64,000 nucleotides of DNA from Bacillus marinisedimentorum (GTDB taxonomy: Bacteria > Bacillota > Bacilli > Bacillales > Bacillaceae_O), in the NCBI RefSeq assembly GCF_001644195.2, contig NZ_LWBL02000045.1:19799-83798 (forward strand), read 5' to 3'. Position 1 is the stretch's first letter, and each line of letters opens with the position of its first letter. The notes beneath the pieces are model-generated. The model saw only the letters and a list, made by a program, of their open reading frames with translations, made no database searches and was not told the DNA's origin. Made by a program: the position numbers and the translations under genes. Below are positions 56,181-64,000 of the stretch, piece after piece.

Positions 56181-56622
56181 AATTTTCATGAAAAAGATTG
56201 ATCTCATAAAAGTCCTTCAGATACCGGAAAACCTCAGCCCGTTCCTTCCACTGATCTTCAGTTTTCCAAAATTCTTCACTTCGGCTGATGATTTCAATCC
56301 GCAGATTCTCATACTCTTCCTTCGCCATGTCTTCCTTCATCTTGTATGTAAGGAGAACGGCATACTGCACGGCAAGGATGAACAAAAACAGAAGGTTGCC
56401 TCTCCCTAAAATGATGTCACCGATAAGATCGGCATCACTTCCAGGAGAGTATGAAAGGAACAACGCGAGATAAGCTGCATAGAAGATCGCTGAAACAGCG
56501 AGCATCCACCTGAAGAAAACCGACCGCTTGCTGACTTTATCAAGCGATTCTTTGTTGCCGACCAGCGTATTGACCGCTTCTCTCGCAACCAAGTCGCTTT
56601 TAACATAAGGAACTACCGCCAT
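56179..56622 (-). CDS. ypbF: YpbF, DUF2663 membrane protein
   Basis: 147 residues: two membrane helices in the middle (about 37-60 and 73-95), a coiled, charged C-terminal part and the family end EVFRYLKDFYEINLFHEN. Function unknown. ATG at 56622 after AGGGGGG. The frame remains open 84 codons upstream through a hexamer repeat, but the upstream part is not protein-like. Confidence 0.85.
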   Translation of the reverse strand: MAVVPYVKSDLVAREAVNTLVGNKESLDKVSKRSVFFRWMLAVSAIFYAAYLALFLSYSPGSDADLIGDIILGRGNLLFLFILAVQYAVLLTYKMKEDMAKEEYENLRIEIISRSEEFWKTEDQWKERAEVFRYLKDFYEINLFHEN

Positions 56623-56775
56623 CTTGATCCCCCCTGTATTACAGTATGCGGGCGGACAGGCATCTAAAACTGTTTCCAAAAGAAAAAGGGACGAGCATAT
56701 ATTAACCGGTGCGGTTGAAAAGGAAGGCCCGAGGCTCCTGGGGCGAACAGGAGATAGCCCGCAGGCGGGAAATGG

Positions 56776-56823
56776 TTTGGGTTTGGGTTTGAGTTTGAGT
56801 TTGAGTTTGAGTTTGAGTTTGAG
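56776..56823 (+). repeat. Hexamer microsatellite (TTTGGG)2(TTTGAG)6
   Basis: Eight perfect head-to-tail hexamers, 48 bp, about 155 bp upstream of ypbF. Confidence 0.97.
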
Positions 56824-56944
56824 TACAGGGCGCCGAATTGCGGTTAAATGCCTGTATTGATTGCTTTCTGTCATTTATAGGGGCGGGAAACGGGATTCCG
56901 TTCCTATATTTTCGCCATTCAGCTGTTTATAGCCATACGGAGCC

Positions 56945-57032
56945 GCGGAGGCTCGCCGGACGCCCCGCGGCAAGGAAGACACCGCGAGCGCGACCGGAGG
57001 GAAGCAGGAACGGATGGCGCACTTGTACCCGA
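56945..57032 (+). repeat. GC-rich dispersed repeat, copy A
   Basis: Core begins CGCCCCGCGGCAAGGAAGAC and ends GGATGGCGCACTTGTACC. The reverse complement of 63925-64000 matches it with few differences. Much richer in G+C than its surroundings. Confidence 0.85.
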
Positions 57033-57200
57033 GGTAAAAACGAATAGCTGCAGTTGAAAGGAACGGCCAAGATACAAGACACCGGATTTCCTTCTTCCAC
57101 AATTCTGCCCTTTAATTGAATAGTGAACAGAATTTTTTCGCGAAATTCCGGTGAGCAAAGTTTACAGAACCATTACCGTTGCTCCTATATCCACAATAAC

Positions 57201-57246
57201 AAAAAGAACAGCAGACCAAACTGCGATTTGGGCCCTGTTCTTTTTG
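57201..57246. terminator. Terminator after ypbE (possibly bidirectional)
   Basis: AAAAAGAACAG (57201-57211) pairs with CTGTTCTTTTT (57235-57245); A-run and T-run on either side. Confidence 0.65.
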
Positions 57247-57335
57247 ATGTTCACTTCGTTAAAAAGCACTTTGTTTTAGTTGAGGATTATTCTCTCCCGA
57301 ACGAGTTAAGCATTCACGTCCCTTTTTCCTCAAAG

Positions 57336-58055
57336 TCAGCGCGGCAGCGGAATCTTCAATTCCTGCCCTGAATCTATGTCATTTCCGGAAAGGCCGTTCC
57401 ATTTTCTGATTAATTCCTCCCCGTCTCGGCTGCCGTAGTAGTTCATCGAAATACGGAAGAGCGTTTCTTCCGGTTTCACCTTATGATAGACAATTTTATA
57501 TGATTGCTCATCTTCTTTCAGGCTGTTTTCAGGAGCCGGCTGTGTATCCCGCTCTTTTTCATGTGGAGCCCTGTCTTCAGCTTGCACAGGTACATCTTTC
57601 TCACCGGTTCCGTTGGCCGGATCTGGCCCATTTCCATTTCTGCCATCTGGTGCTGCTGTATCAGACTCTTCAGGGGGATCAGGCGTTTCAGCCGATACCT
57701 GTTTTTCAGCAACAGCTGCTTCCTGGCCTGATTTTGCGAAATCATATTGCTGATCAGTATCTTCCTTATAGGAAAATATCTGTTCAGTCCCCTCAATCTG
57801 TTCAATAAACTTCGTGTAATAAGGAATCAGCAGCAGCAATACAATGAACAGCAAAACCAGCAAACGTATCCCGGGATATTTAAGCCTGTGCTTTTTTTTC
57901 GTTTTCTGCCTGCTGTGATAAGCTCTTCTTGGCGGCAATTCTTCCCGCTGCCCGGCATTTTCAGACTCAGGCATCTGTTCTCCAGACAGTCTTTCCGACT
58001 GCCTGCGCAGCGCACCTGCCTGAGGGGCATGGGATCTGCGGTTGTGTTTTTCCAT
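57336..58055 (-). CDS. ypbE: YpbE, membrane-anchored LysM protein
   Basis: 239 residues: a basic, charged cytoplasmic N-terminus (about 1-60), one membrane helix (LLVLLFIVLLLLIPYY), a long low-complexity linker rich in Pro, Asp and Glu, and a C-terminal LysM domain (YHKVKPEETLFRISMNYYG, IPLPR end) for peptidoglycan binding. ATG at 58055 after GAGGTG. It starts 10 bp after the ypbD stop, so the two are co-transcribed. Confidence 0.9.
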   Translation of the reverse strand: MEKHNRRSHAPQAGALRRQSERLSGEQMPESENAGQREELPPRRAYHSRQKTKKKHRLKYPGIRLLVLLFIVLLLLIPYYTKFIEQIEGTEQIFSYKEDTDQQYDFAKSGQEAAVAEKQVSAETPDPPEESDTAAPDGRNGNGPDPANGTGEKDVPVQAEDRAPHEKERDTQPAPENSLKEDEQSYKIVYHKVKPEETLFRISMNYYGSRDGEELIRKWNGLSGNDIDSGQELKIPLPR

Positions 58056-58065
58056 TGCTGTCACC

Positions 58066-58650
58066 TCATTCATCCATGCTTTTCAAATAGGTAAACCGTA
58101 TATAAGCCCCCATTACAAAGTCTATAATAAAATGAGCAAATACAGTCACAAACAGATTGCCCGTGATCATAAAAAGCCATCCGAGAAAAAAACTCAGTGC
58201 TGTCACGACTGAAAAAAGCAGAAATTTCCCCAGATACCTGATATGGAGAACTGCAAACAAAATACTTGCCGTGTAATATCCAAGATTTGATTGGATGACC
58301 CCCCGGAACAATATCTCTTCACTGAATGATATTAGCATTGTCAGGAAGAAGATATGGGCGACAGGTATATTCGCAAAAATCTTTTCATTGATGCCGCCGT
58401 CATCATACCATTCCCCGGGTGCCGTTTTCATGAGGAAAAAGTCCACTAAAAGCGCTGCGAGTCCGGCAATTCCGCCGTACACCAAAACTTCCTGTACATC
58501 ACCGCTCCACAGTTTTGTGAATTCCTGCAGGGAGTCAAACAGAAAAAAGCCGATGACAGCCGCTGCAGCCAGGACAAGCCCCTGGGTGACATAAACCTGA
58601 AATACCAATTCCTTTGGTGTCAATTTTTTAACGATCTCTGCCTGTTTCAT
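58066..58650 (-). CDS. ypbD: YpbD, CPBP-family intramembrane metalloprotease
   Basis: 194 residues, about six helices. The CPBP/Abi motifs are present: SEEILFRG with catalytic glutamates and later FAVLHIRY and FAHFIIDF histidines. Substrate unknown. ATG at 58650 after GAGGAAT, eight bases from the recS stop. Its place downstream of recS matches B. subtilis. Confidence 0.9.
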   Translation of the reverse strand: MKQAEIVKKLTPKELVFQVYVTQGLVLAAAAVIGFFLFDSLQEFTKLWSGDVQEVLVYGGIAGLAALLVDFFLMKTAPGEWYDDGGINEKIFANIPVAHIFFLTMLISFSEEILFRGVIQSNLGYYTASILFAVLHIRYLGKFLLFSVVTALSFFLGWLFMITGNLFVTVFAHFIIDFVMGAYIRFTYLKSMDE

Positions 58651-58658
58651 GGTATTCC

Positions 58659-60176
58659 TCACTCACTTTGATGAAATATCTCTTTTAGATCTGTTAACCA
58701 GTTCCAGGCAGCTGCCGGCTCTTCTGGAGACCGTCTCCGGTAAAGGGAAACATTAATGCCGCATACATCGCAGCAATTATCTTCGTTCCTCTCCTGCTCC
58801 TGGCTGAAAAAAGACAAAAGAGAGGATCGGCGGCAGCCCCCTGAATCGATCCATTTCTGCATTTCATTCAGCTTTCCCTTTTTAAAATCAATCCGGGCGC
58901 GGGCGCGTTTGTTAATTTTATCCAGAAGAGCGGCAGTCAGCATATGCGGATTAATGCACCTCTCCTCATACGCCTTTTCCATTTCCAGGTGATAAAGGAT
59001 AAAACGCCATTGTGTTTCGCTTATTCCGCACGATTCCAAAAGAATGGATGTTTCTTCCGCTGTAACGGGTACCGCTTTTTCACCATGTGACCTCATGTAC
59101 GAAAATACGGCTGCCGTATCCTGGTCCCCCGGTAATTCAGCGGCAACGAGACGTGCAGACATTTCACGGTCGGATGGGGCCGAAAATCCTATTGCGATGC
59201 TCGGCAGTCCATCCCGTCCGGCTCTGCCGATTTCCTGCATGTATGATTCCATATCACCAGGCATGTGGTAATGAAGGATATAGCGGACATTCGGCTTATC
59301 AACGCCCATGCCGAATGCCGATGTACAGCAGATGACATCGAGCTGGTCATTGATAAATTGCTGCTGGATCAAGATACGGTCTTCATTTTCAAGCCCTCCG
59401 TGATAATGGGCTGCCCGCCTGTCCGTTTTAAGCCGGAGCGCTTCCGCTGCCTGTTCGGCCAGCTGCCTGCTCGAAAAATAAATCATGCCCGGCCCTTCCA
59501 ATTCATTAACAAGCTCAAGCATACGCTCTGTTTTTAAGCTGTTTGAACCCATTTTCTCGACAATGAGAGCGATGTTTGGGCGGTCGATCGGCAGAATAAC
59601 CTTTTTTGCGTCTTTCATCGCCAACTGGGCGGTGATGTCCTCCTGCACGGCCGGAGTGGCCGTTGCTGTAAGGGCAAGGCAGGGCGGGGTTCCGATTTCA
59701 TTCCTCAATTTGCCGAGCCGCAAGTAATCCGGCCTGAAATCATGCCCCCACTGGGAAATGCAATGGGCTTCATCAATGACAAAGAGGCCGATGTCAACCT
59801 GTTTAAGTGCGGAGACCACATGATGATTTTGAAGCATTTCCGGTGAGGCAAAAATGAAGCGGTATGTTCCCAGGGAAGACAGGACCGCCTTTCGTTCTTG
59901 CGGCGCCAAAAAACTATTGAGCGCTGCAGCGCGTTTATCTCCGCCCGCCTTAATGCGCCTGACCTGGTCCTCCATGAGCGATAAAAGCGGGGATACGATG
60001 AGGACAGTCCGCCCGGTCACATAAGCAGGGAGCTGATATGCAACGGATTTCCCCCCGCCAGTCGGCAGCACCGCCAGCACATCCTCACCTTTCAGAACCT
60101 TTTCAATGATGTCGAGTTGGCCGTCTCTGAACGTTTCATATCCAAGATAACGGTTCAATGTATCATTTAGATCCAT
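58659..60176 (-). CDS. recS: RecS, RecQ-family DNA helicase (short form)
   Basis: 505-residue ATP-dependent DNA helicase of the short RecQ class. Helicase motifs: FRDGQLDIIEKVL (motif 0), LPTGGGKSVAYQLP (Walker A), VIDEAHCISQWGHDFR (DEAH), LTATATP, YHGGLENEDR, and EIGRAGRDG (motif VI). A zinc-binding cluster follows (CRRSSLL...CCDVCG). No HRDC domain. ATG overlaps ypbB by 14 bp, so they are coupled. Confidence 0.93.
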   Translation of the reverse strand: MDLNDTLNRYLGYETFRDGQLDIIEKVLKGEDVLAVLPTGGGKSVAYQLPAYVTGRTVLIVSPLLSLMEDQVRRIKAGGDKRAAALNSFLAPQERKAVLSSLGTYRFIFASPEMLQNHHVVSALKQVDIGLFVIDEAHCISQWGHDFRPDYLRLGKLRNEIGTPPCLALTATATPAVQEDITAQLAMKDAKKVILPIDRPNIALIVEKMGSNSLKTERMLELVNELEGPGMIYFSSRQLAEQAAEALRLKTDRRAAHYHGGLENEDRILIQQQFINDQLDVICCTSAFGMGVDKPNVRYILHYHMPGDMESYMQEIGRAGRDGLPSIAIGFSAPSDREMSARLVAAELPGDQDTAAVFSYMRSHGEKAVPVTAEETSILLESCGISETQWRFILYHLEMEKAYEERCINPHMLTAALLDKINKRARARIDFKKGKLNEMQKWIDSGGCRRSSLLSFFSQEQERNEDNCCDVCGINVSLYRRRSPEEPAAAWNWLTDLKEIFHQSE

Positions 60177-61230
60177 GTAATGCCTCTTCCTTTGCCAGTA
60201 TTAGCCTGATTTCAAAATAACCCGCCGCGTCGCCGGCAAGTTCCTTCAATTCCCTCAGCTTCCTTGTTTCGGCGGCAGCGATCATTTGCCCGATGCTCAC
60301 TCTTATCTTGTCGGGGACAAAGAGGTCAATCGAGAAATCCGGTACATTCAGGGCCAGCTCCACGATATGGTCTTCAATCGTTGAACGCTTAAGTCTCCGG
60401 ATGGCCGCAGCTTCATCTATGCTCTTACCGGCATTGATCAGGTCCCAAGTCCTCCGTGCCGTTTTCGTAAGAGTCAGGCCGTCTGCGCGGACAGGAATAA
60501 ATGAATGGAGTAAAGGATATGAAGATATATCTTCTTCCGCTTTCAGGAGTATTCGATGAAGCGTACCCTGAAAACGAAGCCTTACTTCCTCTTCATCCTT
60601 GCCAAGTTTTTCTGCGATTTGCCTGAGAGTCAAACCATAGCGGCGCGCTCCTGACAGTCTCATCGTAAATATGGATGCATCAATGTCACTGCTGTGGGCT
60701 TCAAGCTGCATAGAGATTTCTTTGTAAAGGCCGTCCAGGTACTTTTTCCGCTCTGGGCCCCCTGCTGGCAATGACTGTTTTACCCAGGACTGATGTTCCT
60801 CTTTGGCCGCAACGGGTATATATCCTTTCATACCCGCCATCAGGTGGGACAGCACCTGCACCATCAACGAAAAACGCTGCCAGAAAGGTCCTGCTGAGGC
60901 ATGGAAGCGCCACCCGTTCAAACCTGCCGGAAAAGGATTCCTGGACAATGAGGCATTCAACATCCGCTTTCCGTCCTCTGTCAAACTGGAGCGGCCTTCA
61001 CCAGGGTGTGAAATAAAGCCGCTTGCGAACAGCGATGCGATGTCCTGTTCAAAAATGTTTCTGTCAACCTCCGGAAGGACGCCGAACAAAAAATCGAGTG
61101 CGAAAAGTTTTGCGTCCTGGATGGTCTGTGATGTTTTTTTCCCTTTAAGCAAATGATAAGTGCCGTATATCGTCCGTTCGTTTCTAAAAGCGTTCAGGCA
61201 ATACAGCAGTAAGAAATGCCGGGTATGCAT
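60163..61230 (-). CDS. ypbB: YpbB, helix-turn-helix domain protein
   Basis: 355 residues, mostly helical. The C-terminal third contains two possible helix-turn-helix segments (GLTLRQIAEKLGKDEEEVRL and DEAAAIRRLKRSTIEDHIVE, the latter like the RecQ-associated HTH_40). It directly precedes and overlaps recS, which suggests that it supplies the domain that longer RecQ proteins carry fused. ATG at 61230, eight bases after GGAGG. Confidence 0.88.
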   Translation of the reverse strand: MHTRHFLLLYCLNAFRNERTIYGTYHLLKGKKTSQTIQDAKLFALDFLFGVLPEVDRNIFEQDIASLFASGFISHPGEGRSSLTEDGKRMLNASLSRNPFPAGLNGWRFHASAGPFWQRFSLMVQVLSHLMAGMKGYIPVAAKEEHQSWVKQSLPAGGPERKKYLDGLYKEISMQLEAHSSDIDASIFTMRLSGARRYGLTLRQIAEKLGKDEEEVRLRFQGTLHRILLKAEEDISSYPLLHSFIPVRADGLTLTKTARRTWDLINAGKSIDEAAAIRRLKRSTIEDHIVELALNVPDFSIDLFVPDKIRVSIGQMIAAAETRKLRELKELAGDAAGYFEIRLILAKEEALHGSK

Positions 61231-61796
<566 letters not shown>

Positions 61797-61804
61797 GAGT
61801 TTCC

Positions 61805-61839
61805 AGCTCCCTGGCTTTCAGTAGGCCAGGGAGCTTTTT
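61805..61839 (+). terminator. Terminator of fer
   Basis: Perfect stem GCTCCCTGGC/GCCAGGGAGC with a five-T run. Confidence 0.93.
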
Positions 61840-61990
61840 CATGTGCTTTCCAGGGGCCGGAACTGAAATGTTTAAGGACTAATCGATTGAAAACGGCTTA
61901 ATGCTTTTTAAGCCAAAATATGCGTAACAAATACTTTCCAACCCAGCATGTTTTTTTGGGAATGTAAGCGCTGTCCTCCATCACCTTCCA

Positions 61991-62019
61991 TTGACACCAC
62001 CCCTTTACTGTGTTAAATT
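61991..62019 (+). promoter_or_regulatory. Candidate sigma-A promoter of serA
   Basis: -35 TTGACA (61991-61996), 17-bp spacer, -10 TAAATT (62014-62019), 54 bp before the serA ATG. Confidence 0.6.
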
Positions 62020-62030
62020 ATCAAAAAATT
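62016..62030 (+). promoter_or_regulatory. CodY-box-like sequence at the serA promoter
   Basis: AATTATCAAAAAATT differs from the CodY consensus AATTTTCWGAAAATT at two of 15 positions and overlaps the -10 box. In AT-rich DNA such matches arise by chance. Confidence 0.35.
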
Positions 62031-62072
62031 GGTTCGATTCACTACTCAATCCAGAAAAGGAGATCAAAATCA

Positions 62073-63647
62073 ATGTATAACATTCTCGTCTCAGATTCCA
62101 TGAGTGAAACAGGTCTTGCCCCATTACTCGATGCAGAAAATGTTAACGTGACCCGCCAAAAAGCCGCCGAAACTGAAGACCTGGGAGTTTATGATGCTTT
62201 GCTTGTACGAAGTGCTACTAAAGTGACCGCTGAATTGCTCAAAAAAATGCCGCGCCTGAAAATAATAGGACGCGCAGGCGTTGGTGTTGATAACATTGAT
62301 GTTAACGAAGCGACCAAACGGGGCATAATCGTCATCAATGCGCCAGATGGAAACACCATTTCAACAGCGGAGCATACGTTTGCCATGATCGCATCCATGC
62401 TTCGCAACATTCCGCAGGCTAATGCGTCGGTGAAAGATGGCAAGTGGGAGCGGAACCGATTTCTCGGAAGTGAATTATATGGAAAAAGCCTTGGTATCAT
62501 TGGCATGGGCCGCATCGGGACCGAGCTGGCGAAAAGGGCTGCAGCATTCGGGATGAATCTCCATGTTTTCGACCCTTATCTGACTAAAAGCCGCGCAGAA
62601 AAAATCGGTGTAACTCCCGGCACCCTGGAGGAAGTTTTGGAAACGGCTGATATAATCACGGTCCACACTCCGCTTACCCGTGACACGAAAGGCTTGTTGA
62701 ATATGGAAACACTCGGGCGGACCAAGCCCGGTGTATATATCGCCAACTGCGCCCGCGGAGGCATCATTGATGAAGAAGCCCTTGTTCATTACCTTGAGGA
62801 CGGCCATGTTGCCGGAGCGGCCTTTGATGTATTCGTGGAAGAACCTCCGGCCGGCCATCCTTTTTTGGAGTATGACCAGGTCATCATGACTCCTCACATC
62901 GGGGCATCAACAAAAGAAGCACAGCTTCTCGTTGCCGAACAAGTTTCAAAGGAAGTCCTTCAATTTTTGGAAGGGCTTCCGGTCAAAAGCTCCATTAATC
63001 TTCCGGCTCTCTCAAAAGATGTATTCACAAAGATAGAGCCGTTTTACAGATTGTCGAAAACGATGGGTACCATCTTGTCGCAATGCATGAAGGAACCGGT
63101 GCAAGAGGTTGAAATTTCATATGCCGGTGAAATCGCAGACCTGGAAACATCCGTTGTCACAAGAAGCCTTCTCTCCGGTTTTCTGAAACCGAGGGTTGAT
63201 TCTCCGGTTAATGAAGTAAATGCTGCCGTCATCGCAAAAGAGCGGGGCATCTCTTTCTCTGAAAAAATCAACTCATCTTCACAGGGCTATTCGAACTTGA
63301 TTGAAGCAATTGTGCACGGTGAGGGCAGTTCATTTTTCATCCGCGGTACATTCATTAAGGAATACGGCCCCCGGATCCTTAACCTAAATGGATTTGAAAT
63401 TGATTTTTATCCGCAGGGCAATCTGCTTTATGTCCAGCACAGTGACCGTCCGGGCGTCATCGGAAAAGTCGGGAATATCCTCGGTGAACACGGTGTGAAC
63501 ATTGCAACAATGCAAGTGGGAAGGAAACAGGCCGGCGGGGATGCAATTATGATGCTTTCCTTTGATCGACCGCTCGAAGACGAACTGGTGAAAGAACTTG
63601 ATAATATCGAATACATTACCTCCGTAAGAAAAATTGAAGTGGAATAG
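62073..63647 (+). CDS. serA: D-3-phosphoglycerate dehydrogenase
   Basis: First committed step of serine synthesis. 524 residues, the long type: substrate domain, NAD domain with GIIGMGRIGTELAKRAAAFG, catalytic Arg/Glu/His (NCARGGIIDEEAL, MTPHIGAST), an ASB domain, and a C-terminal ACT domain (VQHSDRPGVIGKVGNILG) for feedback by serine. ATG at 62073 ten bases after AAGGAG; the frame is open 21 codons upstream across the promoter, so that part is not coding. Confidence 0.96.
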   Translation: MYNILVSDSMSETGLAPLLDAENVNVTRQKAAETEDLGVYDALLVRSATKVTAELLKKMPRLKIIGRAGVGVDNIDVNEATKRGIIVINAPDGNTISTAEHTFAMIASMLRNIPQANASVKDGKWERNRFLGSELYGKSLGIIGMGRIGTELAKRAAAFGMNLHVFDPYLTKSRAEKIGVTPGTLEEVLETADIITVHTPLTRDTKGLLNMETLGRTKPGVYIANCARGGIIDEEALVHYLEDGHVAGAAFDVFVEEPPAGHPFLEYDQVIMTPHIGASTKEAQLLVAEQVSKEVLQFLEGLPVKSSINLPALSKDVFTKIEPFYRLSKTMGTILSQCMKEPVQEVEISYAGEIADLETSVVTRSLLSGFLKPRVDSPVNEVNAAVIAKERGISFSEKINSSSQGYSNLIEAIVHGEGSSFFIRGTFIKEYGPRILNLNGFEIDFYPQGNLLYVQHSDRPGVIGKVGNILGEHGVNIATMQVGRKQAGGDAIMMLSFDRPLEDELVKELDNIEYITSVRKIEVE

Positions 63648-63745
63648 GAAAAACAGCCTGAAGAGTAACGGATTCACTTGTGAAACGCAAAATTACAGAT
63701 CCAAAATCATATAGAATTCCAAACTGAAACCAGGATATCTCACAA

Positions 63746-63785
63746 TAAAAGGCTTAGAGAATTTTTATTTTCTAAGCTTTTTTTA
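63746..63785 (+). terminator. Terminator of serA
   Basis: GCTTAGA (63752-63758) pairs with TCTAAGC (63771-63777) and a seven-T run follows. Confidence 0.8.
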
Positions 63786-63899
63786 TTTCTTTTGTATGTG
63801 AATTCCTTGTGATTTTGCGTGTGAAATATAGAAAAATTGCAAAAAAGTATCGAAACATTGATATAACAAATAGGCTCTGTTATACGTTAGTGTTGATTT

Positions 63900-64000
63900 C
63901 CGTTGCAGGTACTCGCTTTCATCACAGGCACAAGGGCGACATCCGTTCCTGCTTCCCTCCGGCCGCACTCACGGTGTCTTCTTTGCCGCGGGGCGGGCGG
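63900..64000 (-). repeat. GC-rich dispersed repeat, copy B (runs off the window)
   Basis: Read on the minus strand the core is CGCCCCGCGGCAAAGAAGAC, then ACCGTGAGTGCGGCCGGAGG, GAAGCAGGAACGGATG, as in copy A at 56945-57032. Confidence 0.85.

Larger units (their letters stand above)
56623..57335. other. 713-bp intergenic region between ypbE and ypbF
   Basis: Contains the TTTGRG hexamer tract (56776-56823), a GC-rich repeat (56945-57032) and the terminator at 57201-57246. No gene supported. Confidence 0.65.
63648..64000. other. 353-bp region after serA
   Basis: Contains the serA terminator and a GC-rich repeat copy reaching the window edge. No gene seen. Confidence 0.6.

Noticed and set aside
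56623..56874. 84-codon N-terminal extension of ypbF including a (KL)n stretch
   Set aside because: Encoded by the hexamer tract and leader DNA; the ATG at 56622 has an excellent ribosome site and gives the family length.

Overview
The window is a stretch of chromosome from an endospore-forming member of the Bacillaceae. The gene order follows the Bacillus subtilis birA-to-serA segment almost gene for gene (cca, bshA, mgsA, dapB, qcrABC, ypi genes, aro cluster, ndk, menaquinone genes, mtrB, hbs, spoIVA, der, fni, ypfD, cmk, sleB, prsW, ypdA, gudB, ypb genes, fer, serA). Sporulation genes are frequent: spoIVA, spoVIF, ypjB, cotJABC, sleB-ypeB, and yphA with YIEGIA and its capping subunit. No tRNA, rRNA, CRISPR array, prophage or transposase was seen. 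Nearly all genes lie on the minus strand; plus-strand exceptions are a YitT-family gene, ypzI, cotJABC, fer and serA.  Region by region. 1-4.6 kb: ypjD-dapB-mgsA-bshA-cca-birA operon (nucleotide clean-up, lysine/diaminopimelate, methylglyoxal, bacillithiol, tRNA CCA end, biotin control), with bshB1 absent between mgsA and bshA. 4.7-13.9 kb: ypj genes, a membrane zinc protease, the menaquinol:cytochrome c reductase qcrABC, ypiFBA and a 298-residue protein that looks like an amidohydrolase without its metal site. 14.1-21.3 kb: aromatic amino acid cluster aroC-aroB-aroH-hisC-tyrA-aroA plus cheR; the trp genes that sit between aroH and hisC in B. subtilis are missing. 21.8-27 kb: ndk, heptaprenyl diphosphate synthase and menG, mtrB, folE, hbs; hepT carries an in-frame TGA where relatives have a tryptophan. 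28-37 kb: spoIVA, yphF/yphE, a 102-bp tandem array, spoVIF, gpsA, der and the YIEGIA cluster. 38-50 kb: isoprenoid isomerase, S1-like protein, plsC, cmk, c-di-GMP receptor ypfA, germination genes ypeB/sleB, prsW, asparaginase, ypdA, gudB. 50-61 kb: ddl, a second MecA, a CarH-like B12 regulator, ypbG, CBS-ACT protein, cotJABC, ypbF, ypbE, ypbD, recS, ypbB. 61-64 kb: fer and serA.  Beyond genes, the intergenic DNA holds at least three dispersed repeat families and one tandem array. The main family (about 115-125 bp, six full or nearly full copies and three degraded or partial ones, all in the same orientation) forms a long imperfect hairpin whose stem bases change in compensating pairs between copies. 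Together with the interrupted hepT and the tandem 51/102-bp array, these are the observations most worth following up.
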